A stretch of 64,000 nt of DNA from Clostridia bacterium (GCA_017442155.1 JAFSAU010000015.1:1-64000); one strand, 5' to 3'. Counted from the first letter of the stretch, positions 52,710 through 62,204 are shown. Program-made: numbers and translations. Notes: generated from the letters alone by a model not told the origin.

Positions 52710-54077
52710 ATGGGAGCATTTGAGAAAGACTTATCAAAGGGAAGCGTTGGGAAACAGCTGTGGGCTTTTGCATTGCCCTTTATCATTTCAAATCTGATTC
52801 AGTCACTGTACGGTGTGGTGGACATGATTATTGTGGGGCGGTACAGCGGTGCAGAGAGCATGGCCGGTGTGAATATCGGCAGCCAGATTACGCTGCTGGT
52901 TACAAACCTTGTTATCGGCCTGTGCGCCGGCGGCACCACTTTGATTGCCCAGTATATGGGTAATGGTGCACGAAAGGCACTGAAAGAGACTATCGGAACG
53001 CTGCTTACTACACTGATTGTGCTGGGAATAGCCCTTACTGTCGTGATGGTGCTTTTCAAAAATTCTTTACTGCAGATTGTGCAGACGCCAACGGAGGCAA
53101 TGGGAGAGGCGCAGGAATACCTGCTGATTACGGCCCTCGGCACCCTGTTTATATTTGGATATAATGCACTCAGTGCCATCATGCGCGGGATGGGTGACAG
53201 TAAAAATCCTCTTTTGTTTGTTGGAATTGCCTGCGTGATTAACATTATGCTTGATTATGTTCTGGTGGCGATATCCGGTATGGCGGCCCGTGGTGCGGCT
53301 GTTGCAACGGTGGTGTCCCAGGCGGTGAGCATGATTCTGTGTATTTTTTACCTCAAGCGAAACGATTTTATTTTTGATTTCAGCCGCAGCTCCTTCGGGT
53401 TTCACCGGGAACGGCTTAGGATGCTTTTAAAGGTCGGGATACCCACCTCGGTGCAGAATGTGATTGTGGGTATGTCGTTCCTGTTTCTGACTACGCTGGT
53501 AAATATGATGGGCGTAAAAGAATCTGCAGCCCTGGGTGCCGTAGCAAAGTTCAATTCCTTTGCTATTTTACCGGCACTTGCCATGAGCGCGTCTATTGCA
53601 GCCATGAGTGGCCAGAATCTGGGGGCCGGAAAGCCGGAGAGGGCAGTGCAGACCATGAAGCTGGGAACGCTTATCGGCTTTGCCATGAGTGCTGTTATAT
53701 TTGCTGTGGCCCAGCTTTTTCCGGAGTTTGTGCTTAAAATTTTCAACGATGACCCGGCCGTAATCGCGGCGGGTAAGGAATACATGAGTGCGTTCAACTT
53801 TGACTATCTTCTGGCATCCGTTTTGTTTGGCCTAAACGGACTTTTTATCGGCAGCGGACACACAACCTTCACGCTGTTTAACAGCGTGCTTTCCTCGGTA
53901 CTCATTCGTGTGCCGATGGCGTATCTCGGGGGCATAGTACTGAGTTGGGGGATGTTTGGTGTCGGTCTCGCCGCCCCGGCTTCCTCACTCGTTTCGGTAT
54001 GCATGGCGTTTATTTTCTATAAGACAGGAAAATGGAGAAAGATGGTAATCCTGAAAGGAGATGCAATGAATGGCTAA
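52710..54077 (+). CDS. MATE-family efflux transporter
   Basis: 455 residues, 12 predicted helices. FALPFIISNLIQSLYGVVDM and GRYSGAESMAGVNIGSQITL at the N-terminus and the matching LLKVGIPTSVQNVIVGMSFL with AAMSGQNLGAGKPERAV in the second half show the MATE pseudo-repeat. It would export an organic compound using Na+ or H+. Placed in the operon between the deacetylase and the GHL6 protein, it may release the operon's product or an inhibitor. The end overlaps the next gene by 8 bases. Confidence 0.92.
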   Translation: MGAFEKDLSKGSVGKQLWAFALPFIISNLIQSLYGVVDMIIVGRYSGAESMAGVNIGSQITLLVTNLVIGLCAGGTTLIAQYMGNGARKALKETIGTLLTTLIVLGIALTVVMVLFKNSLLQIVQTPTEAMGEAQEYLLITALGTLFIFGYNALSAIMRGMGDSKNPLLFVGIACVINIMLDYVLVAISGMAARGAAVATVVSQAVSMILCIFYLKRNDFIFDFSRSSFGFHRERLRMLLKVGIPTSVQNVIVGMSFLFLTTLVNMMGVKESAALGAVAKFNSFAILPALAMSASIAAMSGQNLGAGKPERAVQTMKLGTLIGFAMSAVIFAVAQLFPEFVLKIFNDDPAVIAAGKEYMSAFNFDYLLASVLFGLNGLFIGSGHTTFTLFNSVLSSVLIRVPMAYLGGIVLSWGMFGVGLAAPASSLVSVCMAFIFYKTGKWRKMVILKGDAMNG

Positions 54078-56013
54078 GCTGAAACGGGCGGTACATATTG
54101 ATTTTCATACAATGCCGGGGATTTATAACTTCGGTAAGGGATTTGATGCCACAGTTTTTGCGGAGCGGCTGCAAAGTGCCCACGTGGAAATGATCAATAT
54201 GTTTTTTCAGTGTAATATAGGACATGTATATTATCCCACGAAAATCGGCGTGCCGTATCCGGATATGAAGGGGGATATGTTCGGCGATATTGTGCGGGAG
54301 TGCCGAAAACGCGGCATTCGTGTGGTGGGGTACACCAATACGGCTATTAACCATGTGCAGGCACTTCTGCATCCGGAATGGCAACGGGTGGATGCAAAGG
54401 GACGGGTGCTGGGCGATGACCCCGCAAACAACAATTTCTGCCGGCCGATGTGCTTTAATAATGAAGAATACCGGAGGTATCTTTCTTCCCTCATTCGTGA
54501 AGTGGTGGAGCGGTATGACATTGACGGCATCTTTGCTGACTGTATGAATCCGTCACCGTACTGTCACTGCCCCAAGTGCACACGGGATATGAAAGAGGCG
54601 GGGCTGGATATTACCAATAAGGCGCATGTCCGCTATTTTGCCTATGAAAAGTTCCGGGAATTTGCCCTTATGATACGGAACAGCGTTCCGGAGGGAAAGC
54701 TCGTGCAGCAGACAGGCGTACCCTTCGACTGGGATGGAATGCACGCTGTCAGCACCCATGGCGAGCTGGAATGCCTGCCTACAGGCGGCTGGGGATACGA
54801 TTTCTTCGGACCGCAGGTGGCGTATATGCGGCAGTTCCGAAAGGAAATTCTGTATATGACCGGCCGGTTTCAGGCCTCCTGGGGTGATTTTGGCGGATAT
54901 AAGACGGAAGCTGCGATTGAAAATGACTGCTATGATGCGCTTTGTCAGGGCGTGCAGGTTTCTGTGGGAGACCATATGCACCCGGCAGGAAATCTGGATG
55001 AAGCACTGTATGAGAGCATTGGCAGGGCGTTTGCCAAGGTAAAAGCGTACGAACCGTGGACAGACCTGGCGGTACCCCGGGCTGAAATTGCGGTTTTGAA
55101 CGATAAAACCTGCATCACGAAGGAAGAAATGCGGGGCGGTCTGGGACGGAATACGTCGGTAACCGGTGCGGCAAGACTTCTGGCAGAGCTGAAATATGGA
55201 TTTGATATTATTAACGAGGATATGTCCTTTGACGAATATAAGGTGATCATTCTGCCGGACCGGATCTACATGTCTGATAAACTGGCCGACAAGCTGACGG
55301 GGTATACGGAACGGGGCGGAAAACTGCTATGCTCCGGAACGGCGGGGCTGAATAGAACACAGACCGGTTTTGCGATTCCGGCACTGGACTTCCTGCGGTT
55401 TACGGGGCTGGATGACAGCAATTCTTCTTATTACACAGTGGATAAAAGCGCACCACTGGCCATGTACCGCCATGGCATTACCATGGAATCGTCGTATAAA
55501 ACAGCAGACTATATAAAGCCTTACTTTAACCGGCACTGGGATGGCTTGCACGGCTATTTTTACACACCGCCGGAGAAGGCGACGGGCGAAGCGGCCGTGG
55601 CAGAGAAGGACGGCATCTGCTATATTTGCTTCTGTATTTTTGAAAGTTACTTTGATCAGGCTTATGCGGCCCATAAGGAGCTGGTAAGCGGGATATTGAA
55701 GCGGCTTCTGCCGGTACCCCGGCTGAAAACAGAAGACGTACCCAGTACGGCTCGCGTCACTGTGACGGAAGCAGAGGATTTCGATTTACTGCATGTGAAA
55801 ACCACATATCCGGAAAAACGGGGGCGACAGGCCTGCATTATCGAGGAACACACTAAAATGCCTGCAGGGGCCGTGGCGATGGTGCGGGGAACATACGCGG
55901 GTGTATACCGCCTGCCGGAAAAAACGCCCGTTTCCTTTGAAACGGACGGGGTGTATACGCGCGTCACGTTGCCGGAAATCTGCGGATACGATATGTTTCT
56001 GCTGGAAAAATAA
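54070..56013 (+). CDS. GHL6-type putative glycoside hydrolase
   Basis: 647 residues. The TIM-barrel part (~1-350) matches hypothetical glycosyl hydrolase 6: HIDFHTMPGIYNFGKGFDAT, MINMFFQCNIGHVYYPT, DIDGIFADCMNPSPYCHCPK with an Asp-Cys pattern, then HGELECLPTGGW with a candidate Glu. A trimerisation-like Rossmann domain (~355-560, VIILPDRIYMSDKLADKL) and a beta C-terminus follow, as in beta-galactosidase-type enzymes. No signal peptide is present, so it acts in the cytoplasm. It is the last gene of the operon. Confidence 0.8.
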   Translation: MAKLKRAVHIDFHTMPGIYNFGKGFDATVFAERLQSAHVEMINMFFQCNIGHVYYPTKIGVPYPDMKGDMFGDIVRECRKRGIRVVGYTNTAINHVQALLHPEWQRVDAKGRVLGDDPANNNFCRPMCFNNEEYRRYLSSLIREVVERYDIDGIFADCMNPSPYCHCPKCTRDMKEAGLDITNKAHVRYFAYEKFREFALMIRNSVPEGKLVQQTGVPFDWDGMHAVSTHGELECLPTGGWGYDFFGPQVAYMRQFRKEILYMTGRFQASWGDFGGYKTEAAIENDCYDALCQGVQVSVGDHMHPAGNLDEALYESIGRAFAKVKAYEPWTDLAVPRAEIAVLNDKTCITKEEMRGGLGRNTSVTGAARLLAELKYGFDIINEDMSFDEYKVIILPDRIYMSDKLADKLTGYTERGGKLLCSGTAGLNRTQTGFAIPALDFLRFTGLDDSNSSYYTVDKSAPLAMYRHGITMESSYKTADYIKPYFNRHWDGLHGYFYTPPEKATGEAAVAEKDGICYICFCIFESYFDQAYAAHKELVSGILKRLLPVPRLKTEDVPSTARVTVTEAEDFDLLHVKTTYPEKRGRQACIIEEHTKMPAGAVAMVRGTYAGVYRLPEKTPVSFETDGVYTRVTLPEICGYDMFLLEK

Positions 56014-56038
56014 AGCGCAGCTTGCAGGGAAGCAAAAG

Positions 56039-56072
56039 AAAAAGGACTTGGCTTTTTTACCAGGTCCTTTTT
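56039..56072. terminator. Bidirectional terminator
   Basis: Stem AAAAAGGAC-TTGG / CCAG-GTCCTTTTT with T runs on both strands. It ends the 49-56 kb operon on the plus strand and the tRNA-Leu on the minus strand. Confidence 0.85.
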
Positions 56073-56158
56073 GGTGCTCGAGACCGGAATCGAACCGGTA
56101 CGGGATTGCTCCCACGGGATTTTAAGTCCCGGGCGTCTGCCAGTTCCGCCACTCGAGC
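56072..56158 (-). tRNA. tRNA-Leu (anticodon TAA), CCA encoded
   Basis: Minus strand: acceptor GCTCGAG/CTCGAGC, anticodon loop CTTAAAA in the GGGA/TCCC stem giving TAA, a long variable arm (class II), and a T arm with TTCGATT. Discriminator A, with CCA encoded at 56072-56074. It is a single-gene unit with a perfect promoter. Confidence 0.94.
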
Positions 56159-56176
56159 TTTTACGCTACTTTGTCT

Positions 56177-56205
56177 ATTATAGCATAAAGGTTTTGCTTT
56201 GTCAA
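56177..56205 (-). promoter_or_regulatory. Promoter of tRNA-Leu
   Basis: Minus strand: TTGACA, 17-bp spacer, TATAAT: perfect consensus, 18 bases before the tRNA. Confidence 0.88.
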
Positions 56206-56212
56206 GAATTTT

Positions 56213-56914
56213 TTAATACGCAAGTAAATCTACGTTATACAGAGCAACAGAAATACCCTCGCCCCATTTGATTCTCAGGTTTTCTACGCCCAGAAGGTTT
56301 ACTTCTACGTCAATGGGATTCTGTGCCTGCTGCAGCTCGTAGGAAATGATTTCATGTTCTGTTCCGTCATTTTCCACACTGTAGAAGGTCAGTGTGTTTG
56401 TGGCTTTGGAGCCGACAGAAGTATAAGGCGCAACAGCCTTGCCGACCAGACGGGCATACTTCCCATTTAAAATATAGATGTTGTCGTCGTAGCGACTTCC
56501 CTGCAGCAGGTTATCGCACTGGATTTTCTCATCCTTCAGTTCAAATGTTGCGTCTGCACCTGTTCTGATGCCAACATCATAGGAATCAATCTTGCTTCTT
56601 TCCAGGTCCTCGAGGTGCAATGTGGACTGTACCGGCTTGCCGCCTACATATACGCTTGTGGTAGCCTGATCCCATTCCACTTTCTTGCCAAGCAACTGGC
56701 CCATAGCCCGCAGCGGCACATAGGTGGTACCGTTATAAATCATAGGCTCAACTTTTTCACCGTTCGCATCGCGCAGGGTTTTTTCTACGCCATCCCAGTA
56801 AACACGGATGCCGCCGATATGTACGTCAATACCGACAGCAAATGCGGTCACCGCCGTTGTCAGAACCAGTGCTACGCAAAGTCCTAAAATAAAGCCTTTC
56901 ATCTTCTCTTTCAT
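56213..56914 (-). CDS. Copper-amine-oxidase-like stalk domain protein
   Basis: 233 residues from ATG 56914, with AGGAGG 9 bases upstream. A membrane segment or signal peptide (about 6-27) precedes a beta domain. GEKVEPMIYNGTTYVPLRAMG and QLLGKKVEWDQATTSVYV make the copper amine oxidase N-terminal (stalk) repeat, which is widespread in secreted Clostridia proteins. The C-terminal half is an unrecognised beta-rich region. Probably anchored or released on the outside; function unknown. Confidence 0.82.
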   Translation of the reverse strand: MKEKMKGFILGLCVALVLTTAVTAFAVGIDVHIGGIRVYWDGVEKTLRDANGEKVEPMIYNGTTYVPLRAMGQLLGKKVEWDQATTSVYVGGKPVQSTLHLEDLERSKIDSYDVGIRTGADATFELKDEKIQCDNLLQGSRYDDNIYILNGKYARLVGKAVAPYTSVGSKATNTLTFYSVENDGTEHEIISYELQQAQNPIDVEVNLLGVENLRIKWGEGISVALYNVDLLAY

Positions 56915-56968
56915 GTTCAAAATCCTCCTGAAATTTTTCCGCACGAGGTGCGTCTGGCAGTGCTATTT

Positions 56969-56997
56969 ATTATAGCACTCCGGGATGAAAAAGTCAA
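56969..56997 (-). promoter_or_regulatory. Promoter of the stalk-domain gene
   Basis: Minus strand: TTGACT, 17-bp spacer, TATAAT. Confidence 0.75.
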
Positions 56998-57027
56998 GCC
57001 AAAAACCGAAAGAATTTTGTTTTTGTT

Positions 57028-58584
57028 TTAATAGGAAGAATAATCTGTAAAATCGAAGGTATCGGTGGGGGCATCGGGATCGGGAAAAACATCTTCCTCG
57101 GCGTGGGCAGAAGCCTGAAAAATCTGCAGACGGCTGTGGCCGGCACAGGACAGAGAGACACTTTGGCCGTCCGGAATATGAAAGGTACCGGAGGATTCTC
57201 CGTCATTTACAAAGACTTCCAGGATGGGACCGTCAGCGAAAAGCTCCAGCATATATAGGGGCGCGGCTGCAATACAGCGGCAAGAGTCCCGTGTTTCCAT
57301 ACAAAGCTTCCCGTCCGTCAGACGTAAAACAAAAGTGCCAAAGCGGAGTGAGAAATTTGTAGGCCCGCAAAGGCGCACCCGTGAAGTGGCGGGAAGCAAA
57401 AATGTGCCGGGAATGTGGCTGTCATATATCACGGTATCAAAAACAGAACACATCTCTGCCGTGGGGCGGGTCAGAAGCCTGCCGGCGCGGGTGAAAAGCT
57501 CCCGCGGCATGGTCATGCAGCGGGCGTGACGGGCCGCGCCGAATAAAAACCGCCGCCCCTTGTGCGAAACAGATGTCGGGGCATGAATGTCTTTGCCGAA
57601 ATCCAGTGTTCCTTGCTGTCGGATGCGAAAACGTGTATTTTGAAAGGTGCCGGTGTACCAGCGTGCCGCATCGGGCCAGGTAGCGAGAAGGGCGTGGGTG
57701 CGTCCGATGGCAAAAAGATTAGGATAATCCAAGGGAAAATCCGCATTCCGCAGAAGCGGGTGCACATACTGCCACTGGCCGCCGGACTGTTGAAAGAGCA
57801 GAAAGACACCGCGGTCCTCCCGCATACTGGCTGTGAGTATATACGTGCCGTCCGCGGTTTCTGTAAAATCCGGATTGCGAAAAACCGGGCCAAACCCTGC
57901 CGGTGGCCGGATGCCGGGTATGATCGTTTCTCCTGAAAAGTGGAGCATATCCCTGCTTTCTGCGCTGAGGATGTATTCCCGCAGAAGTCCGTCGTCCGGC
58001 CGGGATAAGGAGTAGGAAAGATACAGGCGTACCCGGTCCTCCCCGGCTACGGCACAGCCGCCGAGGATGCCGCCGGTAGTATGACGCCCCTGACGGATTT
58101 CAGCAGGCGGTAAAAAGCAGAGGGGCAGATGACGCCAGTGGAGCATGTCGCGGCTGACAGCATGGCCCAGGCAGAAAACATCCGGAGAAACGGAAAAGGG
58201 TGCACACGGATAAAAGAGATGGCATGTGTCCCGGTAAAAGCAGAGCGCGCCGGGCGCGTACATCGGGCCACAAAAGGGCGTGAAATGATATCTTGTGGCG
58301 GACGGAGTTTCTGTTTTCAAAAGAGCACCATCTGCCTGGAGAAAGCGCACACCTCTGTCAAACAGTCTGTCGCAGTCGGAAAGATACGCGAGGGAAAGCG
58401 TGGCATCGGTGAGGGAGAGGGTATACACCGTATATTTTTGTAGTGGAAAGACAACCCGGTCCAGATTCCGGGCACGCCTTCGCAAAAAATTGATGCCGTC
58501 AGACAAAGTGAGGAGAGCGGATGAGCCGGATACCCGCGGAAAAATCTCCAGCGTACGGTAACAATCGCTATAAAATGTAATCAT
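57028..58584 (-). CDS. GH32-fold protein with all catalytic motifs altered
   Basis: 518 residues. After ~98 N-terminal residues it has the GH32 five-blade propeller and C-terminal sandwich. YHFTPFCGPMYAPGALCFY aligns with the WMNDPNG region but has Ala110 for the nucleophile Asp. The RDP motif is FRNPD (Asn237), and the ECP acid/base region is DYPN (Asp286). HLFYPCAPF and LEVFVNDGESSG confirm the fold. It probably cannot cleave fructosides and may bind a ligand or scaffold. Its ATG overlaps the ylbJ stop (ATGA), so it is coupled to that gene. A RBS AAAGGAG is present. Confidence 0.8.
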   Translation of the reverse strand: MITFYSDCYRTLEIFPRVSGSSALLTLSDGINFLRRRARNLDRVVFPLQKYTVYTLSLTDATLSLAYLSDCDRLFDRGVRFLQADGALLKTETPSATRYHFTPFCGPMYAPGALCFYRDTCHLFYPCAPFSVSPDVFCLGHAVSRDMLHWRHLPLCFLPPAEIRQGRHTTGGILGGCAVAGEDRVRLYLSYSLSRPDDGLLREYILSAESRDMLHFSGETIIPGIRPPAGFGPVFRNPDFTETADGTYILTASMREDRGVFLLFQQSGGQWQYVHPLLRNADFPLDYPNLFAIGRTHALLATWPDAARWYTGTFQNTRFRIRQQGTLDFGKDIHAPTSVSHKGRRFLFGAARHARCMTMPRELFTRAGRLLTRPTAEMCSVFDTVIYDSHIPGTFLLPATSRVRLCGPTNFSLRFGTFVLRLTDGKLCMETRDSCRCIAAAPLYMLELFADGPILEVFVNDGESSGTFHIPDGQSVSLSCAGHSRLQIFQASAHAEEDVFPDPDAPTDTFDFTDYSSY

Positions 58585-59687
58585 GCCTGCTCCTTTTCTG
58601 TTTTTTTCTTTATTGTATCATAGCCGGAAGTGCGATGCAACCTTTTATTCAAAGAATCCATCAGCCGGAAGAAAAACCAGACAGAGAAGGTGAGAAGCAC
58701 GGCCGCGGCCAGATAACCGCCGTAAGCGACAGCCTTTTCCTGCAAAAGAGGAGCGTTGGCGGGGACAGCCTGCGGAAACACCATCAGCAGGAGACGACAG
58801 TAGAAGGCAGACAGCCCGGAGGATAAAAGCTTTCCTATTATATAACTATTCATGGAAAGACCGTTTCTTCGCACAAGGGCCGCTGTCTGGAGAAAAACGG
58901 ACAGGCCGCCAAAGGACAAAAGCCCGGCCATGGCGGGGAGGGCACCGCCGTCTGTGCCGGCTACCGCGCTGACTTCGAGAAAGCCTGCGCACAGAAGTGC
59001 CGCCGTCTTTTCGCCAAGTCCGGAAGCTGTCAGAAAACGGCGGGCAATGCCAAGAATGCCCAGATGCTCCAGAAATGCGGTGATAACGGAGAAAAAGACT
59101 ACAAAACCGCAGAGTGAGAGAACGGTGTGCACTGCATCACCCATCGGGTCGGCGGCAGTCTTTCGGAGCGTGGTACGCACGCGTGGGGTGTCAGTGCCGT
59201 AAAAGCGCATACAAAAGCCGGTGGAAAATGAAGCAAGGGTCTGGGCGGCCAGGAGAATGTACCCTGCGGCAGGGCTTTTGCATGCGGCCGTACCTACAGC
59301 ACCAATGACGAACAGGGGACCGGCGTTATTTGTGAAGGCCAGAAGCCGCTGGGCTTCCGGGCGAGAAATACTGCCGGAGGAATATAGCTTACAGGTGACG
59401 GCGGCACCGGCAGGGTAGCCGCTGACAAGCCCTAAAAGTACAGCGGATGCACCTTCACCACCTACGCGAAAAAGGAAGCGGGAGGGTCTTTCAAAAATTC
59501 GGCCGGCAGACGATGTGATTCCGCTGGCTATCAGGGTGTTGGCACAGACAAAAAAGGGGAAAAGCGAAGGAATGAGCGTAGAAGCGCAAAGAGAGAGTGC
59601 TTTTCCGGCCGCGCTTATAGCAACGGCGGGGAACAGAGAAAGGGCCAGTGCAGTAAGTGCCGCACAGATACCGACAGCTTTTTTCAT
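58581..59687 (-). CDS. ylbJ: YlbJ-like sporulation membrane protein
   Basis: 368 residues, about 9-10 helices. STLIPSLFPFFVCANTLIASG and GLVSGYPAGAAVTCKLYSSG near 90 are the nucleoside-recognition (GATE) motif of YlbJ. YlbJ is needed for spore cortex formation in Bacillus and localises to the spore. The usual length is about 400, so the C-terminus is slightly short. AGGAGG and ATG are in the right place. It is divergent from yqfC and cotranscribed with the GH32-like gene. Confidence 0.87.
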   Translation of the reverse strand: MKKAVGICAALTALALSLFPAVAISAAGKALSLCASTLIPSLFPFFVCANTLIASGITSSAGRIFERPSRFLFRVGGEGASAVLLGLVSGYPAGAAVTCKLYSSGSISRPEAQRLLAFTNNAGPLFVIGAVGTAACKSPAAGYILLAAQTLASFSTGFCMRFYGTDTPRVRTTLRKTAADPMGDAVHTVLSLCGFVVFFSVITAFLEHLGILGIARRFLTASGLGEKTAALLCAGFLEVSAVAGTDGGALPAMAGLLSFGGLSVFLQTAALVRRNGLSMNSYIIGKLLSSGLSAFYCRLLLMVFPQAVPANAPLLQEKAVAYGGYLAAAVLLTFSVWFFFRLMDSLNKRLHRTSGYDTIKKKTEKEQA

Positions 59688-59759
59688 GGCGTGTCCTCCT
59701 AAAATATGGTTTTTTTCGGTGCTGGGTCCTCATATACATATGGCGAAAGGACTGATTTC

Positions 59760-60038
59760 ATGCGAAAACGAAACCGGACGCCCCTCCGAGAAAAGGTGGC
59801 AGAAGCTGTGGAACTGCCGAAGGAGATTATGCTTTCTATGCCGAAAATAACGGTGCTGGCAGGCAAGGAAGCCACTGTGGAGAATTATAAAGGCATTATA
59901 GAGCTTTCCAGAGAGTGTATTCGCCTGTACACCGGGGCGGGGATTTTATGTTTGCGGGGAGAAAACCTGGATATTGCGGCGATTACGGACGAGGATATTG
60001 CCATTGAGGGTGCAATTGGTAAAATTGAATTTGAATAG
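59760..60038 (+). CDS. yqfC: Sporulation protein YqfC
   Basis: 92 residues from ATG 59760, with AAAGG 9 bases upstream; the frame opens 18 codons earlier without a good site. REKVAEAVELPKEIMLSMPKIT, then GRECVENYKGIIEL-like VENYKGIIELSRECIRLYTG, match the YqfC family (93 residues in Bacillus). It pairs with YqfD in the mother cell in spore formation. Followed by yqfD after 11 bases. Confidence 0.9.
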   Translation: MRKRNRTPLREKVAEAVELPKEIMLSMPKITVLAGKEATVENYKGIIELSRECIRLYTGAGILCLRGENLDIAAITDEDIAIEGAIGKIEFE

Positions 60039-60049
60039 AGGGCGTAGTC

Positions 60050-61255
60050 ATGATTTTTTCTATTTTACAGTATTTGCGGGGCTTTCTTGTTCTGCAGCTT
60101 CAGGGAATGTACATTGAACGATTTATTAACCTATGCGTGAGGCACGGCATATATTTATGGAACATCCGGAAGGAAGCGTGCGGCCGGGCAACAGTACATG
60201 TGAGCATCCCGGGGTTTTTTCGTATTCCGGAAGCGGCACGGAAAACCAAAACAAAAGTAAAAATTTTGCGGAAAAGAGGTCTGCCGCTTTTCTTGCATCG
60301 CCACAGGAGACGAGGTGCCTTTGTGGCCGGAATGCTCCTTTTTACCATAGTACTGGCACTTCTGACCTCCTTTGTATGGGCGATAGAGATTGACGGAACA
60401 GAAAAAATGGATAAAAATATGATAAGAAATACGCTTAGGTCTTGCGGTTTGGACGTGGGTGTGTTAAAATATACCTTGAAGGCTTCCGATATTCAGGCGG
60501 ATATGCTGCGGGAGATGCCGGAGCTGTCCTGGCTGTGGGTGGAGGTTAAGGGGACGCGGGCTTTTGTGCATGTGCGCGAAAAAACGCCGGTGCCCGATAT
60601 TGTTCCTGTAGGCCGCCCGGCTAATATTACAGCGGACTGTGACGGGGTGATTACCGAATGCACAGCCACGCGGGGCACTGCTATGGTCCGGGAGGGCGAT
60701 ACGGTGCAAAAAGGGACGCTCCTGATAAGCGGTACAGTGGAAACAAAGCATGGAAGCACACTGCTGGTGCATGCGGAAGGGTCTGTAAAGGCGAAAACGT
60801 GGCGCACGAGAAGCGGCACCTTTCCCCTTGAGAAGCAGACGGAGACGGACAGAGGCCAGGTGAAAACCCGATACAATCTTTATTTCGGCACATGGCGGCT
60901 TCCACTGCATACCGGCCGAGACCCTTTTGAAACATATCGGGTGGAAACAGAGACAACTGCTGTGAAGCTCTGGGGAGACCTGTATTTGCCGGTCACTTTT
61001 GAAAAACAAAGGCTTTACAGTACAGATGTGGGCAGTGTTACGCTTTCACCGGCAGAGGCGGAAATGTATTATGGCAAGACACTTCTCGCCGAAATCGAAA
61101 TTCCGGATAACGGGGAAATTATAAATACAGAATATACGCACATACTAAATAAAGACGGAACAATTACAGTGACTTGTACCGTCGAATGTATAGAGGAAAT
61201 CGGGGAAACCCGGGAGATACTGGAGGAAACAGAGGATGACGGAACGATATTTTGA
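60050..61255 (+). CDS. yqfD: Sporulation protein YqfD
   Basis: 401 residues, as in Bacillus (398). A cytoplasmic N-terminal domain with GMYIERFINLCVRHGIYLWN, one membrane helix (about 93-112, AGMLLFTIVLALLTSFVWAI), then an extracytoplasmic part with LSWLWVEVKGTRAFVHVREKTP. YqfD is a mother-cell membrane protein for stage IV. Its gene overlaps phoH by 20 bases. Confidence 0.9.
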   Translation: MIFSILQYLRGFLVLQLQGMYIERFINLCVRHGIYLWNIRKEACGRATVHVSIPGFFRIPEAARKTKTKVKILRKRGLPLFLHRHRRRGAFVAGMLLFTIVLALLTSFVWAIEIDGTEKMDKNMIRNTLRSCGLDVGVLKYTLKASDIQADMLREMPELSWLWVEVKGTRAFVHVREKTPVPDIVPVGRPANITADCDGVITECTATRGTAMVREGDTVQKGTLLISGTVETKHGSTLLVHAEGSVKAKTWRTRSGTFPLEKQTETDRGQVKTRYNLYFGTWRLPLHTGRDPFETYRVETETTAVKLWGDLYLPVTFEKQRLYSTDVGSVTLSPAEAEMYYGKTLLAEIEIPDNGEIINTEYTHILNKDGTITVTCTVECIEEIGETREILEETEDDGTIF

Positions 61256-62192
61256 TATTAACGGCATCAAAAACCAGTCGGAGCTGTTCGGCGCGTTCGA
61301 CAAAAATCTGCTGCTCATTGAAAAAGAGCTGGATGTGCAGCTGATTACCCGGGAAGGGGTTATCAAGGTGCTGGGGGAGGACACGAACACCCAGAAAGCC
61401 ATTTATGTATTTGAAAATCTGCGTGGAATTCTGGAAAAGGGCGAGGGCCTTACGGAGCAGGATGTCCGCTATGCCATCACAATGGCAGAGGACGGAATTC
61501 TCTTTTCTGCGGCCAGCCTCGGTGAAAATTATGTATGTATCACCTCCAAAGGAAAGCCGGTGAAAGCGAAAACACTGGGACAGAAGGCGTATGTGGACAG
61601 CATCAAAAGCAGTACCGTAACCTTCGGCATCGGCCCGGCGGGGACAGGCAAAACATATCTGGCCGTGGCACTGGCGGTAGATGCTTTCCGAAAAAAACAG
61701 GCCAGCCGCATTATTCTGACCCGGCCTGCTGTGGAAGCCGGGGAAAAGCTGGGATTTCTGCCCGGTGACCTGCAGAACAAGGTAGACCCATATCTTCGTC
61801 CTCTGTACGATGCGCTGAGTGACATGCTGGGAGCAGAGAGCTATCAGAAATATTTTGAGCGGGGACTTATTGAAGTGGCACCCCTGGCTTATATGCGGGG
61901 CAGGACGCTGGATGATGCTTTTATCATTCTGGATGAGGCCCAGAACACTACGCCGGAGCAAATGAAAATGTTTCTGACCCGTATCGGGTTTGGCTCCAAA
62001 GCGATTATTACCGGTGACATTACCCAGATTGATTTGCCGGATGGCAAGCGGTCTGGTCTTAGAGACGTAATACACATTCTGAAAAATATTGAAGGAATTT
62101 CCTTTGTATATCTGACGGCAAAGGATGTGGTACGGCATCCGCTGGTGCAGAAAATTATTGATGCCTATGAGAGAAATACCAAACGGAAATAG
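61236..62192 (+). CDS. phoH: PhoH-family ATPase (YbeZ/PhoH-like)
   Basis: 318 residues. Walker A GPAGTGKT at 133-140, Walker B ILDEAQN near 230, and TGDITQIDLPDG near 266. The N-terminal ~100 residues carry a KH-like RNA-binding part (VQLITREGVIKVLGEDTNTQ). Such proteins work with YbeY in RNA processing. The order yqfC-yqfD-phoH-pgpH is that of Bacillus. GGAGG lies 9 bases before ATG inside yqfD. Confidence 0.92.
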   Translation: MTERYFDINGIKNQSELFGAFDKNLLLIEKELDVQLITREGVIKVLGEDTNTQKAIYVFENLRGILEKGEGLTEQDVRYAITMAEDGILFSAASLGENYVCITSKGKPVKAKTLGQKAYVDSIKSSTVTFGIGPAGTGKTYLAVALAVDAFRKKQASRIILTRPAVEAGEKLGFLPGDLQNKVDPYLRPLYDALSDMLGAESYQKYFERGLIEVAPLAYMRGRTLDDAFIILDEAQNTTPEQMKMFLTRIGFGSKAIITGDITQIDLPDGKRSGLRDVIHILKNIEGISFVYLTAKDVVRHPLVQKIIDAYERNTKRK

Positions 62193-62204
62193 AGGTACAC
62201 GCAA

